Origin: Nonomuraea antri
GTDB taxonomy: Bacteria; Actinomycetota; Actinomycetes; Streptosporangiales; Streptosporangiaceae
Assembly: GCF_013283785.1 (NCBI RefSeq)
Contig: NZ_JABCPZ010000066.1
Location: forward strand, 1-44,891
Length of the DNA: 44,891 nt
Direction of reading: 5' to 3'
A program made the translations under genes and the position numbers. The notes under the pieces were generated by a model. That model was not told the origin of the DNA, searched no databases, and saw only the letters and a list, made by a program, of their open reading frames with translations. This document shows, one piece after another, positions 34,292-41,818 of the stretch (the stretch's first letter is position 1; each line of letters begins with the position of its first letter).

Positions 34292-34294
34292 TAG
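33260..34294 (+). CDS. IS630-family transposase
   Basis: About 344 residues from ATG 33260 (MRPVSVFANGPQG); an earlier in-frame ATG exists at 33161. The N-terminal helix-turn-helix part is VLLSVHGLSPAQIADLLECD, then STVRRWIGRFNRHGSAGLAD and RPRPGRPR. The DDE core has Asp in VVWATDETHVHLLPH, Asp in IVVICDNDSIHHAKAV and Glu in ARYSPHDNPVERIWAALK, the standard spacing for IS630. The frame is complete and the residues intact, so the element may be active. Its stop codon TAG is built from the duplicated target TA plus the first flanking G. It lies in the same direction as the gene it interrupts. Confidence 0.92.
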   Translation: MRPVSVFANGPQGSIEQVRADLRGRWRQARRAMMVLLSVHGLSPAQIADLLECDASTVRRWIGRFNRHGSAGLADRPRPGRPRIGGPRLLARITALLERAGPWTVSRLWQYLGRPKLSPRTLYRRLRLVAIWRQPKLVARGDPDRWRAVAAISARLRRLQRGAVVWATDETHVHLLPHLRATWTLRPCRPEIVTPGKNRQVTVFGALEMTTGRWVYRLGRRCAADFIALLEQVRLAVPTAPAIVVICDNDSIHHAKAVTAYLAEHPTMELLFGARYSPHDNPVERIWAALKVFIANSAVSWPGRLRQIHAFFRARSPDQMLTAAAPWTSPWLPAGYKRNFWNAA

Positions 34295-35429
34295 CCGACG
34301 ACCCTCTCGCCTTCCATGATCGTCATGGGACGCTGATCAGCCCTTGGCGGGCAGCACGGCGGCTGATGCCGACGATTGCTACGACCTTCTCCGAAGGGAT
34401 CATAGAAGCGATCCACCGGGAAGAAGCGGAACTGCGTTCGGAGAACCTCTACGGGTACCCGTACCGTCCATCCTGGGAGGACGTCCGCAAGGAACGCAAA
34501 GTACGGCTGCGCGAGCGCGAACCTGTGCACGCCTTGGTGCGGCAGTGGTGCGGGCAGGAAGCCGTTGAGCGGTTCGATGAGCTGATCGCCTTGCGCAACG
34601 AGGTTGTACGGCTTGGCAAGCTCCTGGACCGGGCGGTCGAGGCACTGCGCAAGCGCGGGGCTACGACTACCGCCGCCACCATTGAAAGCGACCTGGGCGT
34701 CCCCATCGCCATGCTGATGGATAGAGATCGTCGCACCTGACGCCGGCGGGTTCTTCCGGTCGTGATTCTCGTTCGCCTCGGCTCTCCTCCCGTAGGTAGC
34801 GGTGCAGGGCCTCCGGGGTCGGTTCGATGTCGAATTTCGCCTCGGTCAGCACGCTCGGCGTGTGCAGGGGATCCATGTGATCTGCCTGTGCTCGCGCCCA
34901 CGTCACCCACTGCGTAATCGTTGCCTCCTGTGCAGGCAGAGTCGCCGCAAGTGCTTCCAGCCCTCGACAGAATTCGCGGATCTCCGCGGCACAGGCCCAT
35001 CCCTCCAGCGCCTGGCCGAAGACTCGCCGCCGATGCTCCTCCCTTGCCTGGTCGGCGGCCTGCGCACGTTCCTTATCGCGCGCTGCTTGCCGCTCCGCCT
35101 CCCGCCACCGCTGTTCCTCCTCCTGGCGTCGCCACTTCTCAGCGCGTTCCCGCTCAGCCTTCTCTCGCGCCAGGCGTGCCGGCTGGTCGACCTCAGCGCG
35201 CCGCTCAATCTCCTTGACGGCCGCTCGTATCTTGTCCTCCAGACGTGAACGCTTGTCGTCCGCCCAGCACTGCAGACCGCGCCCTTCCCCCAACTCGAGC
35301 CGGAGCCGGCCCGAAGGGACCTCGTCGTACTCGGGCGTGAGCCGTTGCCAGGTGTAGAGCTTTCGGCTCCGGAGTTCGTCTTCGGTGTACACGTGAGGAA
35401 CGCGGTCGAGTTCCTCCTTGATGTTCAGC

Positions 35430-36625
35430 TGTACCGCTTCAAACCTCGTACACGTAGTTTGATCTGGTGTTTCTTCGGGTAGCTCAGGCGGCTCGGTGGT
35501 ACTCGTTGATGGCTCCGCTGAGCACCTTCCGGCGCTGAATCCGGCCTTCCAGCGGCACCACGACGTCCTCGTCTTGATCGGGTGGACGTTGCCGCCGGGA
35601 CTGGTGCGGGCGGTGCGCGTTGTAGTGCTCGACGTACTCGTTCAGGACCGATTGAAGGTGGCGTTCGTCGTAGATCAGCATGCGGTCGGTGCATTCGGCT
35701 CGGACGGTGCGGATCCAGCGTTCGGCGTAGCAGTTGGCTCGGGGCGTTCGTGGCGGTGTCTTCATCACCGTGACGCCCTGGCTGGAGAAGATCTCGTCGA
35801 AAGCGGCGGTGAACTTGGCGTCCCGGTCACGGATGAGGAACCGGAACGAGGTGGCCCGGTGTTCGAGGTCCATGAGCAGGTTGCGGGCTTGCTGGGTGGT
35901 CCAGGCACCGGTGGGATGAGCGGTAACGCCCAGGATGTGCACACGTCGGGTTTCCACCTCCATCACGAACAGCACGCACAAGCGCTTCAAGAAGACCGTG
36001 TCGACGTGGAAGAAGTCACTGGCCAACAGCCCCTTCGCCTGCAGGCGGAGAAACGTCCGCCACGAGGTGTCGCAGCTTCGTGGCGCCGGATCGCGCCTGC
36101 TCGCACGCAGGATCCGCTGAACAGTCGCCGCGCTGACCCGCACACCGAGCCGAACCAGTTCACCATGGACCCGCCGATACCCCCACCTCGGGTTCTCCCG
36201 CGCCAGACGGAGGACCAGATCCCGGACCTCCTTGGTTGTTCCGGGACGGCCAGCGCGGTGTGGGTATGTCCATGCGCGTTTGATCAAACGCCGATGCCAG
36301 GCCAACAAGGTGCCGGGGGTGACCAGCCGATGGGCGCGCAGCATTGACGGCAGGAAACGGGCCAGCGCCGCCAGGAGCGCCCGATCGGCCCAGTCCGGCT
36401 TCGGACGCACAACCTGGCGCTTCAGCACCGCAACCTCGTGGCGGAGCACCATGATCTCGACATCCTTGGACGCCTGGCTACGCCCCAGCAACACCAGCCA
36501 GCCGAACACCCGGATCAAGGTCAGATACAGCAGACGAACCGACACAGACCGCGATCTTGCTCGCAGGGCCTCTGAACGTCAAAGCCGCAGATCAAGCACC
36601 ACGCAATAAGTTTTGAAGCGGTACA
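35430..36625 (-). mobile_element. integrase-type IS (copy 2), intact, ~1.2 kb
   Basis: The ends are TGTACCGCTTCAAA at 35430 and, reversed, the same sequence at 36625 (5'-TG...CA-3'). The single transposase gene is complete. No clear target duplication is visible. It is a diverged relative of the broken element at 29185-30320, in the same orientation. Confidence 0.85.
35484..36545 (-). CDS. integrase-core (rve) transposase, IS3/IS481-like without orfA
   Basis: A complete 353-residue DDE transposase with a GTG start (MSVRLLYLTLIRVFGWLVLL). The N-terminal region VEIMVLRHEVAVLKRQ with PKPDWADRALLAALARF is typical of this single-ORF group, as is ARENPRWGYRRVHGELVRLG. Catalytic candidates are Asp in SDFFHVDTVFL, Asp in FRFLIRDRDAKF and Glu in RANCYAERWIRTVRAEC. 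The end motif EYVEHYNAHRPHQSR is present. All parts are in frame, so it could be active and could have mobilised the broken copy. I cannot assign the exact ISfinder family from sequence alone. Confidence 0.88.
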   Translation of the reverse strand: MSVRLLYLTLIRVFGWLVLLGRSQASKDVEIMVLRHEVAVLKRQVVRPKPDWADRALLAALARFLPSMLRAHRLVTPGTLLAWHRRLIKRAWTYPHRAGRPGTTKEVRDLVLRLARENPRWGYRRVHGELVRLGVRVSAATVQRILRASRRDPAPRSCDTSWRTFLRLQAKGLLASDFFHVDTVFLKRLCVLFVMEVETRRVHILGVTAHPTGAWTTQQARNLLMDLEHRATSFRFLIRDRDAKFTAAFDEIFSSQGVTVMKTPPRTPRANCYAERWIRTVRAECTDRMLIYDERHLQSVLNEYVEHYNAHRPHQSRRQRPPDQDEDVVVPLEGRIQRRKVLSGAINEYHRAA

Positions 36626-36770
36626 GGTGACCAGTCACGTTTTCTCCGGGTTGGCGCTTTTTCATTCTGTTTGAGCAGCTCGCGCAGCGAAATCGCGGAG
36701 ACCTCCTCACACAGACCGGATTCTGCATCAGGGCAGCACTCACTTGAATTCACTCCCCATGAGCGCGTCG

Positions 36771-39700
36771 TCACATGGTGTTGTAGTTTTCGGCGAGCCA
36801 ACCCAGGGCTGTGTAATCGCCGCGTCTGGTGAATATCGCCGCTCCCCTGTCGGCGTCGTCCGGCTCGTCAGCTGATCGTGGCGGGATGTCGACGGCTGCC
36901 CGACCCGTTACGACGGTGCTGGTGGTGGTGCGACCGTTCCAGGCGATCAGGATGCCAGCGGCGATGTTGTCTACGCTCACCTCGTCAATGCCCTGGGTAA
37001 GTACGCAACCGGTTGTGCGCTCGCGCAGGAGGAGGGTGTAGTCGCCTGGCTCGAGCTTACAGTGGCGCGGTGGCGTGGGATTGGGCCAATCCGGAGCTGT
37101 CATACCTGCTGTCGTGGCCGAGGCCCATAGGGTCGGGACGAACTCTTTGACGTGGAGTGGCGTGGCCATCTCTTCACACATCCACAGCAGTCGCCCGGCC
37201 CCGCGCCGCGGCCCGCAGCGCCGCCAGCGGACCCGCTGTTCGAGGTCGGCCGCGACGATGGCGACCCATGGGTGGACGGTGTTCAGGTAGCCCTGTGCAG
37301 CCAGCCAGGCGAAGTAGCGGGGCGCCTGTTCCAGGATCGGGAAGATGGTGCTGGAGGGAAGCCCGGCCACCACCCGGCTGCCGCGTACGAACAGTTCCGG
37401 GGAGTGTGCGACCAGCAGCAGAGCTGCTTGGGCGAGGTCGCCCGGCGTGTACGCGTTAGCGGCCCCTAGTCCGCTGACGGCCGTGGTGGTGTGGAGCCGA
37501 TCACGATGGCCTCCGGCTTTGAGCACGGTGGCCACGACGGGACGCAGCGAATCGGTTACCGGGGCCAAGAGCAACTCCGGCACGATCACCGCCAGGACGT
37601 GAATCAGGAGATCCTCGGCAAGGTCAGGACCGTTGGGAACGGGCAACTCGGCCAGGATGGTGCGAAGGTCCGCGCCGACTTCGGTGTTGACCATCAGCCG
37701 GGTGGTGAGCAATCCCAGTTCGGTGACGGTCACCTGTGTGCTGCCGTCAGGGCGCGCCGTTTGGGCGAGGTAGCCGTGGTCGATCAGGAAATCGACCGCT
37801 TCGATCACCGGCTCGATGTCGTCGTCGCCTTGGTGATGGCACAGGGTTCGCCGCCACCACTGTTCGGCGTGCTCAACAGTGGTGATCCGACCCTGCACGA
37901 CTTCGGCCAGGACGTGATCGGGCAGGCTGGCGTGAATCTGGGAGTTGACGGTGTAGCCGTCGACCAGGGCTCCTTGCCAGTTAGCTCGCTCCAGTTCGCT
38001 GGTGATGAGATAGGCCCAGCCTTGGTTCTCGCCAGCGCCGATCCGGCCGGCTCGGCCGAACATCTGCAAGACCATCGCGACGTCGAGGCTGTCCAGCCCG
38101 ATCTGGGTGTCGCGGACGATGACGGCGCGGGCGGGCAGGTTGACACCGGCTGCGACGGTGGAGGTCGCCACCAGGACGTCGAGGTCATGGTTGCGGAAGC
38201 CGGCCTCGGCCTGGCGTTTGAACTCCCAGTCCTTGTAGTGCAGGCCGATCCCGGCCGATGAGCACACCTCATGGAGCCGGTCGATGTCGTCGACGTCGAT
38301 TCCGCTGCACGGTGCGCCGCGGGCGGCGGCCAAGGCCAGCGCGGTGCTGCGTACGTTGCGTTTGGATCCGCAGAACACCAGCACGCTGCCGCCATCGCCG
38401 GTGACCCACTGGGTCAGCTCGACGGCGGTACGGGTCCGCAGTGCGTTGTCCGCCTTGCGATCCGAGGACGCAGGGATCACAGGCAATTGCCAGGTCAGCC
38501 GCGCAGGACGCCAACTGGTCGTGATGAGCCGGCCGTCCAGCCATTCCGCGATCTCAGCAGCGTTGGACACCGTGGCGGACAGTCCGACAATTCGCACCGG
38601 CGAGTCCACGCCGCGGACCCGAGCCAGCAGCGCCTCCAGCAAGGGGCCGCGCCCGGCGGAGCCGAGGAGATGGATTTCGTCGACGACCAGACAGCCGACC
38701 TCGCTCAGCGCGGTTTGCAGCGAGCTAGCTCGGCAGATGGCCTCGAACTTCTCGGTGGTGGCCACCCACAGATCCGCGACCCGGACTCGTTCGATGTCGG
38801 TGCTGTACTCCCCGGATAGCCGTTCGACACGCAGACCCTGACCGCGCCAGCGTTCCAGCTCCCGGTCCAGTTCGTCCGTGAGGGAACGTTGCGGGACCAG
38901 CCACGCCGCCTTGCGGCCTTCACCCAGGATTGCGCGGAGCACGGCGAGCATGCCCACGACGGTCTTACCCGCTCCGGTGGGCGCGGTGATGACGAGGTGA
39001 TCACTCGAGTTCAGCACCACCGGGGCGGCTTGAGCCTGCGCCGGATTTAACCGCTCAAAAGGCAGGTAACTCAGCCAAGAGGCAGGCACCAGATCAGCGG
39101 CCGGAACCAGTCTCGGCGGATCAACCAGGCCAGGCTCCTCATGGCTGTCCCATATCTTCTCAAAGGCATCACGGGCGTCGTAGGCCGGCTGCTCCAAAAC
39201 CTGCGCACCCCAGGTGATCACGGTGCCATCGGCACGTGTCAGCGCCGTGGCCACCGACAACGGCAGAGTCTCCCCTTCCGCCCCGACCGTGGAAATGACT
39301 TCGTCTTCTACCCAGTAGGCCACCGACCGGTAGGGAACGTCGGCTGCGGTGAGGTCCTCGCGCAGCAGGTCGAACTCGGGGACGTCCGGCAGTAGCACCC
39401 GGATGTCGGTATCAGCCGGTAGCTGAGGTAGCGCCAAGGCCGGGTCGGTGGTCTTGCGCCAGTACAGCAGGCGCAGTTCACGTGGTGGCGGCACGGCCAC
39501 TTCGCGAGGAGGACCGAACCTCGGGTTGCGGCCAGCGAAAGAGTGCGGCGCGCGTGTGGTCAGCGATCCCAGCACCTGGCCTGGATGGAACGGTTGTACC
39601 CGCACCTGCGGTCCGCTCGGCCATGCCGTGTCCGCAACGCCGTCGCAGACGTCCCTCGTGTCCACATTCCCGATGCGGATCACCGCCCGTAGCCCTCCCT

Positions 39701-40376
39701 CGAGGACCGAAAAGGCAGTAGTAGCCGTAACGTCAGGGCGCCCAGCGGTGTTCTCCGTGTTCGGCTTTTCCAGCACCATGCGGCGCGAGACCTTGAGTTG
39801 CTGCAGTGTGAAGGTGGCGGGGCACGCTGGGCAAACCGCGGCGGCCTGAACCCGTGGCTGCCCTTGAACGTGGTGTGTGCGTCCCAGCCCATGTAGCAGG
39901 CCGCTGCATCGTGGGCAGACAAGCTCGGTTTGGTGGAGATACCGCCACCCCGGCAACCCGTACCGGACCGCCGCCAGACCGGGGCGCACCCCCCACATTG
40001 CCTGAGCGATACCGGTCACGCTCGTGTCTCCAGATTCATCCGTTTCATCCCGAGCCGGAACCGTTGGTCGTACGGCGTTCGCCTTCTTGACGAGATCAGC
40101 ACGCGTTTTCAGCCCGAGATCAGCGAGGGTGAAGGTAGCGGGGCAATCAGGGCAGACAATGGCCACGTAGTGGTAGGACTTCCCGCCGCTCTCATACGGC
40201 TTGCGCATGGTGTGGAGAACGCCACGGCAACGCGGGCACGGCACGTTGACCTGCTGCTCATAGGTCCAGCCAGGCTGAGCGAAACGTTCGATTGCCAGTT
40301 TGGGACGCACCTGCCAGCGCTGTTCGGCCAGATCAGCAACGGACAGGTCACTGCCTTGAAGAAGATCGTCGCTCAT
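36771..40376 (-). CDS. DEAD/DEAH-box (Ski2/HelY-like) helicase with two N-terminal zinc-ribbon modules
   Basis: A 1201-residue superfamily 2 helicase. The N-terminus has two related modules of about 80 residues: CPRCRGVLHTM with CPDCPATFTLADLGL (about 47-88), and CPRCSGLLHGL with CPACPATFTLQQLKV (about 154-196). Each pairs two CxxC knuckles to bind zinc, preceded by a W.VRP.LA..R...PGW motif. Motor motifs are ITAPTGAGKT (463-472), VVDEIHLLG (564-572), GLSAT (598-602), SVLVFCGSKRN (664-674), VATSTVAAGVNLPAR (736-750) and MFGRAGRIG (772-780), the last two typical of Ski2-like enzymes. A large C-terminal region follows, of unknown role. A coiled-coil gene overlaps its stop (GTGA). The zinc modules may bind nucleic acid. 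A defence or RNA-surveillance role fits the setting but is inference. Confidence 0.88.
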   Translation of the reverse strand: MSDDLLQGSDLSVADLAEQRWQVRPKLAIERFAQPGWTYEQQVNVPCPRCRGVLHTMRKPYESGGKSYHYVAIVCPDCPATFTLADLGLKTRADLVKKANAVRPTVPARDETDESGDTSVTGIAQAMWGVRPGLAAVRYGLPGWRYLHQTELVCPRCSGLLHGLGRTHHVQGQPRVQAAAVCPACPATFTLQQLKVSRRMVLEKPNTENTAGRPDVTATTAFSVLEGGLRAVIRIGNVDTRDVCDGVADTAWPSGPQVRVQPFHPGQVLGSLTTRAPHSFAGRNPRFGPPREVAVPPPRELRLLYWRKTTDPALALPQLPADTDIRVLLPDVPEFDLLREDLTAADVPYRSVAYWVEDEVISTVGAEGETLPLSVATALTRADGTVITWGAQVLEQPAYDARDAFEKIWDSHEEPGLVDPPRLVPAADLVPASWLSYLPFERLNPAQAQAAPVVLNSSDHLVITAPTGAGKTVVGMLAVLRAILGEGRKAAWLVPQRSLTDELDRELERWRGQGLRVERLSGEYSTDIERVRVADLWVATTEKFEAICRASSLQTALSEVGCLVVDEIHLLGSAGRGPLLEALLARVRGVDSPVRIVGLSATVSNAAEIAEWLDGRLITTSWRPARLTWQLPVIPASSDRKADNALRTRTAVELTQWVTGDGGSVLVFCGSKRNVRSTALALAAARGAPCSGIDVDDIDRLHEVCSSAGIGLHYKDWEFKRQAEAGFRNHDLDVLVATSTVAAGVNLPARAVIVRDTQIGLDSLDVAMVLQMFGRAGRIGAGENQGWAYLITSELERANWQGALVDGYTVNSQIHASLPDHVLAEVVQGRITTVEHAEQWWRRTLCHHQGDDDIEPVIEAVDFLIDHGYLAQTARPDGSTQVTVTELGLLTTRLMVNTEVGADLRTILAELPVPNGPDLAEDLLIHVLAVIVPELLLAPVTDSLRPVVATVLKAGGHRDRLHTTTAVSGLGAANAYTPGDLAQAALLLVAHSPELFVRGSRVVAGLPSSTIFPILEQAPRYFAWLAAQGYLNTVHPWVAIVAADLEQRVRWRRCGPRRGAGRLLWMCEEMATPLHVKEFVPTLWASATTAGMTAPDWPNPTPPRHCKLEPGDYTLLLRERTTGCVLTQGIDEVSVDNIAAGILIAWNGRTTTSTVVTGRAAVDIPPRSADEPDDADRGAAIFTRRGDYTALGWLAENYNTM

Positions 40377-40762
40377 TCACACCTTCGCCCGAATAAGGCA
40401 CATAATCCCGACCGAAGAAGGGGGAGGTCAAGACCACAGGTATAGCCGCTCCAGCATAGTCATCTGAGGCTCTTTGCGCAGGTTGAACCCGGGGCCTCAG
40501 CGTCACATGCTCCGCACCGCTCATCTACAAGCTCGCGGCCGCAGACCTTAAGGAAGATTTGTCATGATTGGACCCGTTAAGGCGCGAGCGCGACTCTTGC
40601 CGGAAAATTCACTCGGAGCCCTCATCGCCCGATCCTCATGCCACTCAGAGCCACCTCACGGCAGCTAACTGTTGCGGAACGCTATAACCTGAGCGGCGCC
40701 GAGACCAGAAAACAGGGCTTGGAAGGCCCCAGGTTGGGGCAGTTGAGCTCTATGATCCGAGC
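40377..40762. other. divergent intergenic region between helicase and ASCH-protein genes
   Basis: No gene recognised. CTGAGGC near 40467 and GCCTCAG near 40495 can pair across about 20 bases, in a sequence that includes GGTTGAACCCGGGGCC, which faintly resembles a tRNA T-arm, but no tRNA can be folded. Both flanking promoters must lie here. Confidence 0.4.
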
Positions 40763-41818
40763 ATGCTGTCTGGAGATTGGACACGCGAGGATCAGGAGAA
40801 CGCTCGGCAGGCGTTCAAGGATGCGTACCGCGAAATTCGCCAAGCCATGGCCTACTACCAGCAGGCTCGGCACGGTCTTCGGGCGGGAAATAGCTCCACC
40901 CGCGATCTCAGCCACGCCCAGCAATCCTGGTATTGGGCACTAAAGGAGTGGGTTCGCGCCTTGGTCCATCTCGCAGAGGTCAAGGATGGCATCGACCTAT
41001 CCGCCTATCTCGGGACGGACACGACCCAAGCCGACACCGCTATCCTCTCCACCGAGGCCACGGCCCTGGCCGAGGCCAGAGGAGCCGTCGAGGCGGACTA
41101 CGAGCGTTACGTGCAACGGCGCCGTAACGACAAGGCAAGCCCTACTGAAGTCGCAGCCGCATGGAAGGCCTGGGGCGATGATCTGACCCGCTGGTCATAC
41201 GCTCTAGTCCACCGAGAGAAATCCCTGGATCGATTGGCGCACAGCCAGAGAGATGTCGTGGACCTCGTCGGATCGCAGATCAATGACACCAGACCCGGCG
41301 CCTACGGGGCAGGCACGTCACGCATGGTGCAGGAGATAGTTGATGCCAGCAACGAGCGCGAGCGAGAGCGCAGCAGGAGCGACCCTGCCCGTGGAGGCCG
41401 GCTACCGAAGGGAAGCCCGCTACCGTATGGACGGCGACCAGACGCGCTCCTGACGACGGGCGTCGAGGAACGTCACTATCGGCTCATCGTGGAGCGCCGC
41501 ATCCGCGTGGTCACAATACCTGCGCATCCGTCAGCCCGGCGGCTTCGCCCGGGCGCCTACATCGGGCTGGCCTGTGGAACCGAGCTCCACTATGCCAAGG
41601 TTCGCCGGATCACGGGCTATCCATCGGCCGAGGCCCTGGTGAAGGCGGAAAATCCGAGATGGATCGACCCCGACCGTACCGCTCTGCAAACCCTGGGCGA
41701 CTGCCACCAACGCTTTGTGTCATTCAAGACACGGAACCCGAGTGTAGATGTAAGGGGATTGTTCGCCATCGAGATCGCTCTGCAGCCGGAACCGCCTGCA
41801 GCTTCTACGGCACCTTAA
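40763..41818 (+). CDS. helical protein with a C-terminal ASCH-like (PUA-fold) domain
   Basis: A 351-residue protein. Residues 1-215 are predicted almost entirely helical and charged (EDQENARQAFKDAYREIRQA, AQQSWYWALKEWVRALVHLA, YERYVQRRRNDKASPTEVAA). After a basic low-complexity linker (about 200-228), residues 235-345 fit an ASCH domain. Its features are HYRLIVERRIRVVTIPAHPS, a LRPGAYIGL strand, AKVRRITGYPSAEALVKAEN, and the closing VDVRGLFAIEIAL, matching the family order of G..V..R, Y.S.EEL and AIEI. ASCH domains are PUA-superfamily RNA or modified-nucleotide readers. Start ATG 40763 has only a weak ribosome binding site. The 3' end overlaps convergent gene B by 14 bases. No partner enzyme is fused. 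The ASCH call is from pattern only. Confidence 0.6.
   Translation: MLSGDWTREDQENARQAFKDAYREIRQAMAYYQQARHGLRAGNSSTRDLSHAQQSWYWALKEWVRALVHLAEVKDGIDLSAYLGTDTTQADTAILSTEATALAEARGAVEADYERYVQRRRNDKASPTEVAAAWKAWGDDLTRWSYALVHREKSLDRLAHSQRDVVDLVGSQINDTRPGAYGAGTSRMVQEIVDASNERERERSRSDPARGGRLPKGSPLPYGRRPDALLTTGVEERHYRLIVERRIRVVTIPAHPSARRLRPGAYIGLACGTELHYAKVRRITGYPSAEALVKAENPRWIDPDRTALQTLGDCHQRFVSFKTRNPSVDVRGLFAIEIALQPEPPAASTAP

Larger units (their letters stand above)
32710..34740 (+). pseudogene. gene A: conserved hypothetical protein split by an IS630 element
   Basis: The 5' part (32710-33126) encodes MEIGEEWAYRERPRAL and VTIVKIRDNDDSIRIRRLDG, then the WVSYASLLDRW segment of a predicted Tudor/SH3-like barrel, and reaches GLTVEEL. 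The 3' part (34294-34740) continues ADDPLAFHDRHGTLISPW and ends with REPVHALVRQWCGQEAVERF, then DELIALRNEVVRLGKLL. Removing 33127-34291 plus one copy of the duplicated TA joins the codons GAA-CTA-GCC-GAC in frame and gives 287 residues. That matches the 289-residue paralogue gene B end to end. The insertion is therefore recent and the gene was intact before it. The function is unknown; there is no catalytic motif. It follows the PUA-CBS-HEPN gene. Confidence 0.85.
34667..36774 (-). pseudogene. coiled-coil hypothetical gene downstream of the helicase, split by IS copy 2
   Basis: The 5' fragment (36626-36774) starts with GTG overlapping the helicase stop as GTGA, and encodes VSAISLRELLKQNEKAPTRR. 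The 3' fragment (34667-35429) encodes LNIKEELDRVPHVYTEDELR and SRKLYTWQRLTPEYDEVPSG. It then has a long charged coiled coil rich in Arg, Glu and Gln (about 100 residues), followed by WACAAEIREFCRGLEALAAT and ITQWVTWARAQADHMDPLH. The two fragments rejoin in frame if bases 35430-36625 are removed. Relatives I recall have a larger domain before the DRVPHV motif, so a deletion may have accompanied the insertion. The 3' end overlaps gene A by 74 bases, convergently. The function is unknown; coupling suggests it works with the helicase. Confidence 0.6.

Noticed and set aside
29185..36625. Calling the two related IS copies a composite transposon
   Set aside because: Copy 1 has lost one end, the copies are clearly diverged, and no shared outer target duplication is visible.
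40465..40505. tRNA-like T-arm sequence GGTTGAACCCGGGGCC
   Set aside because: No acceptor, D or anticodon arms can be paired around it.
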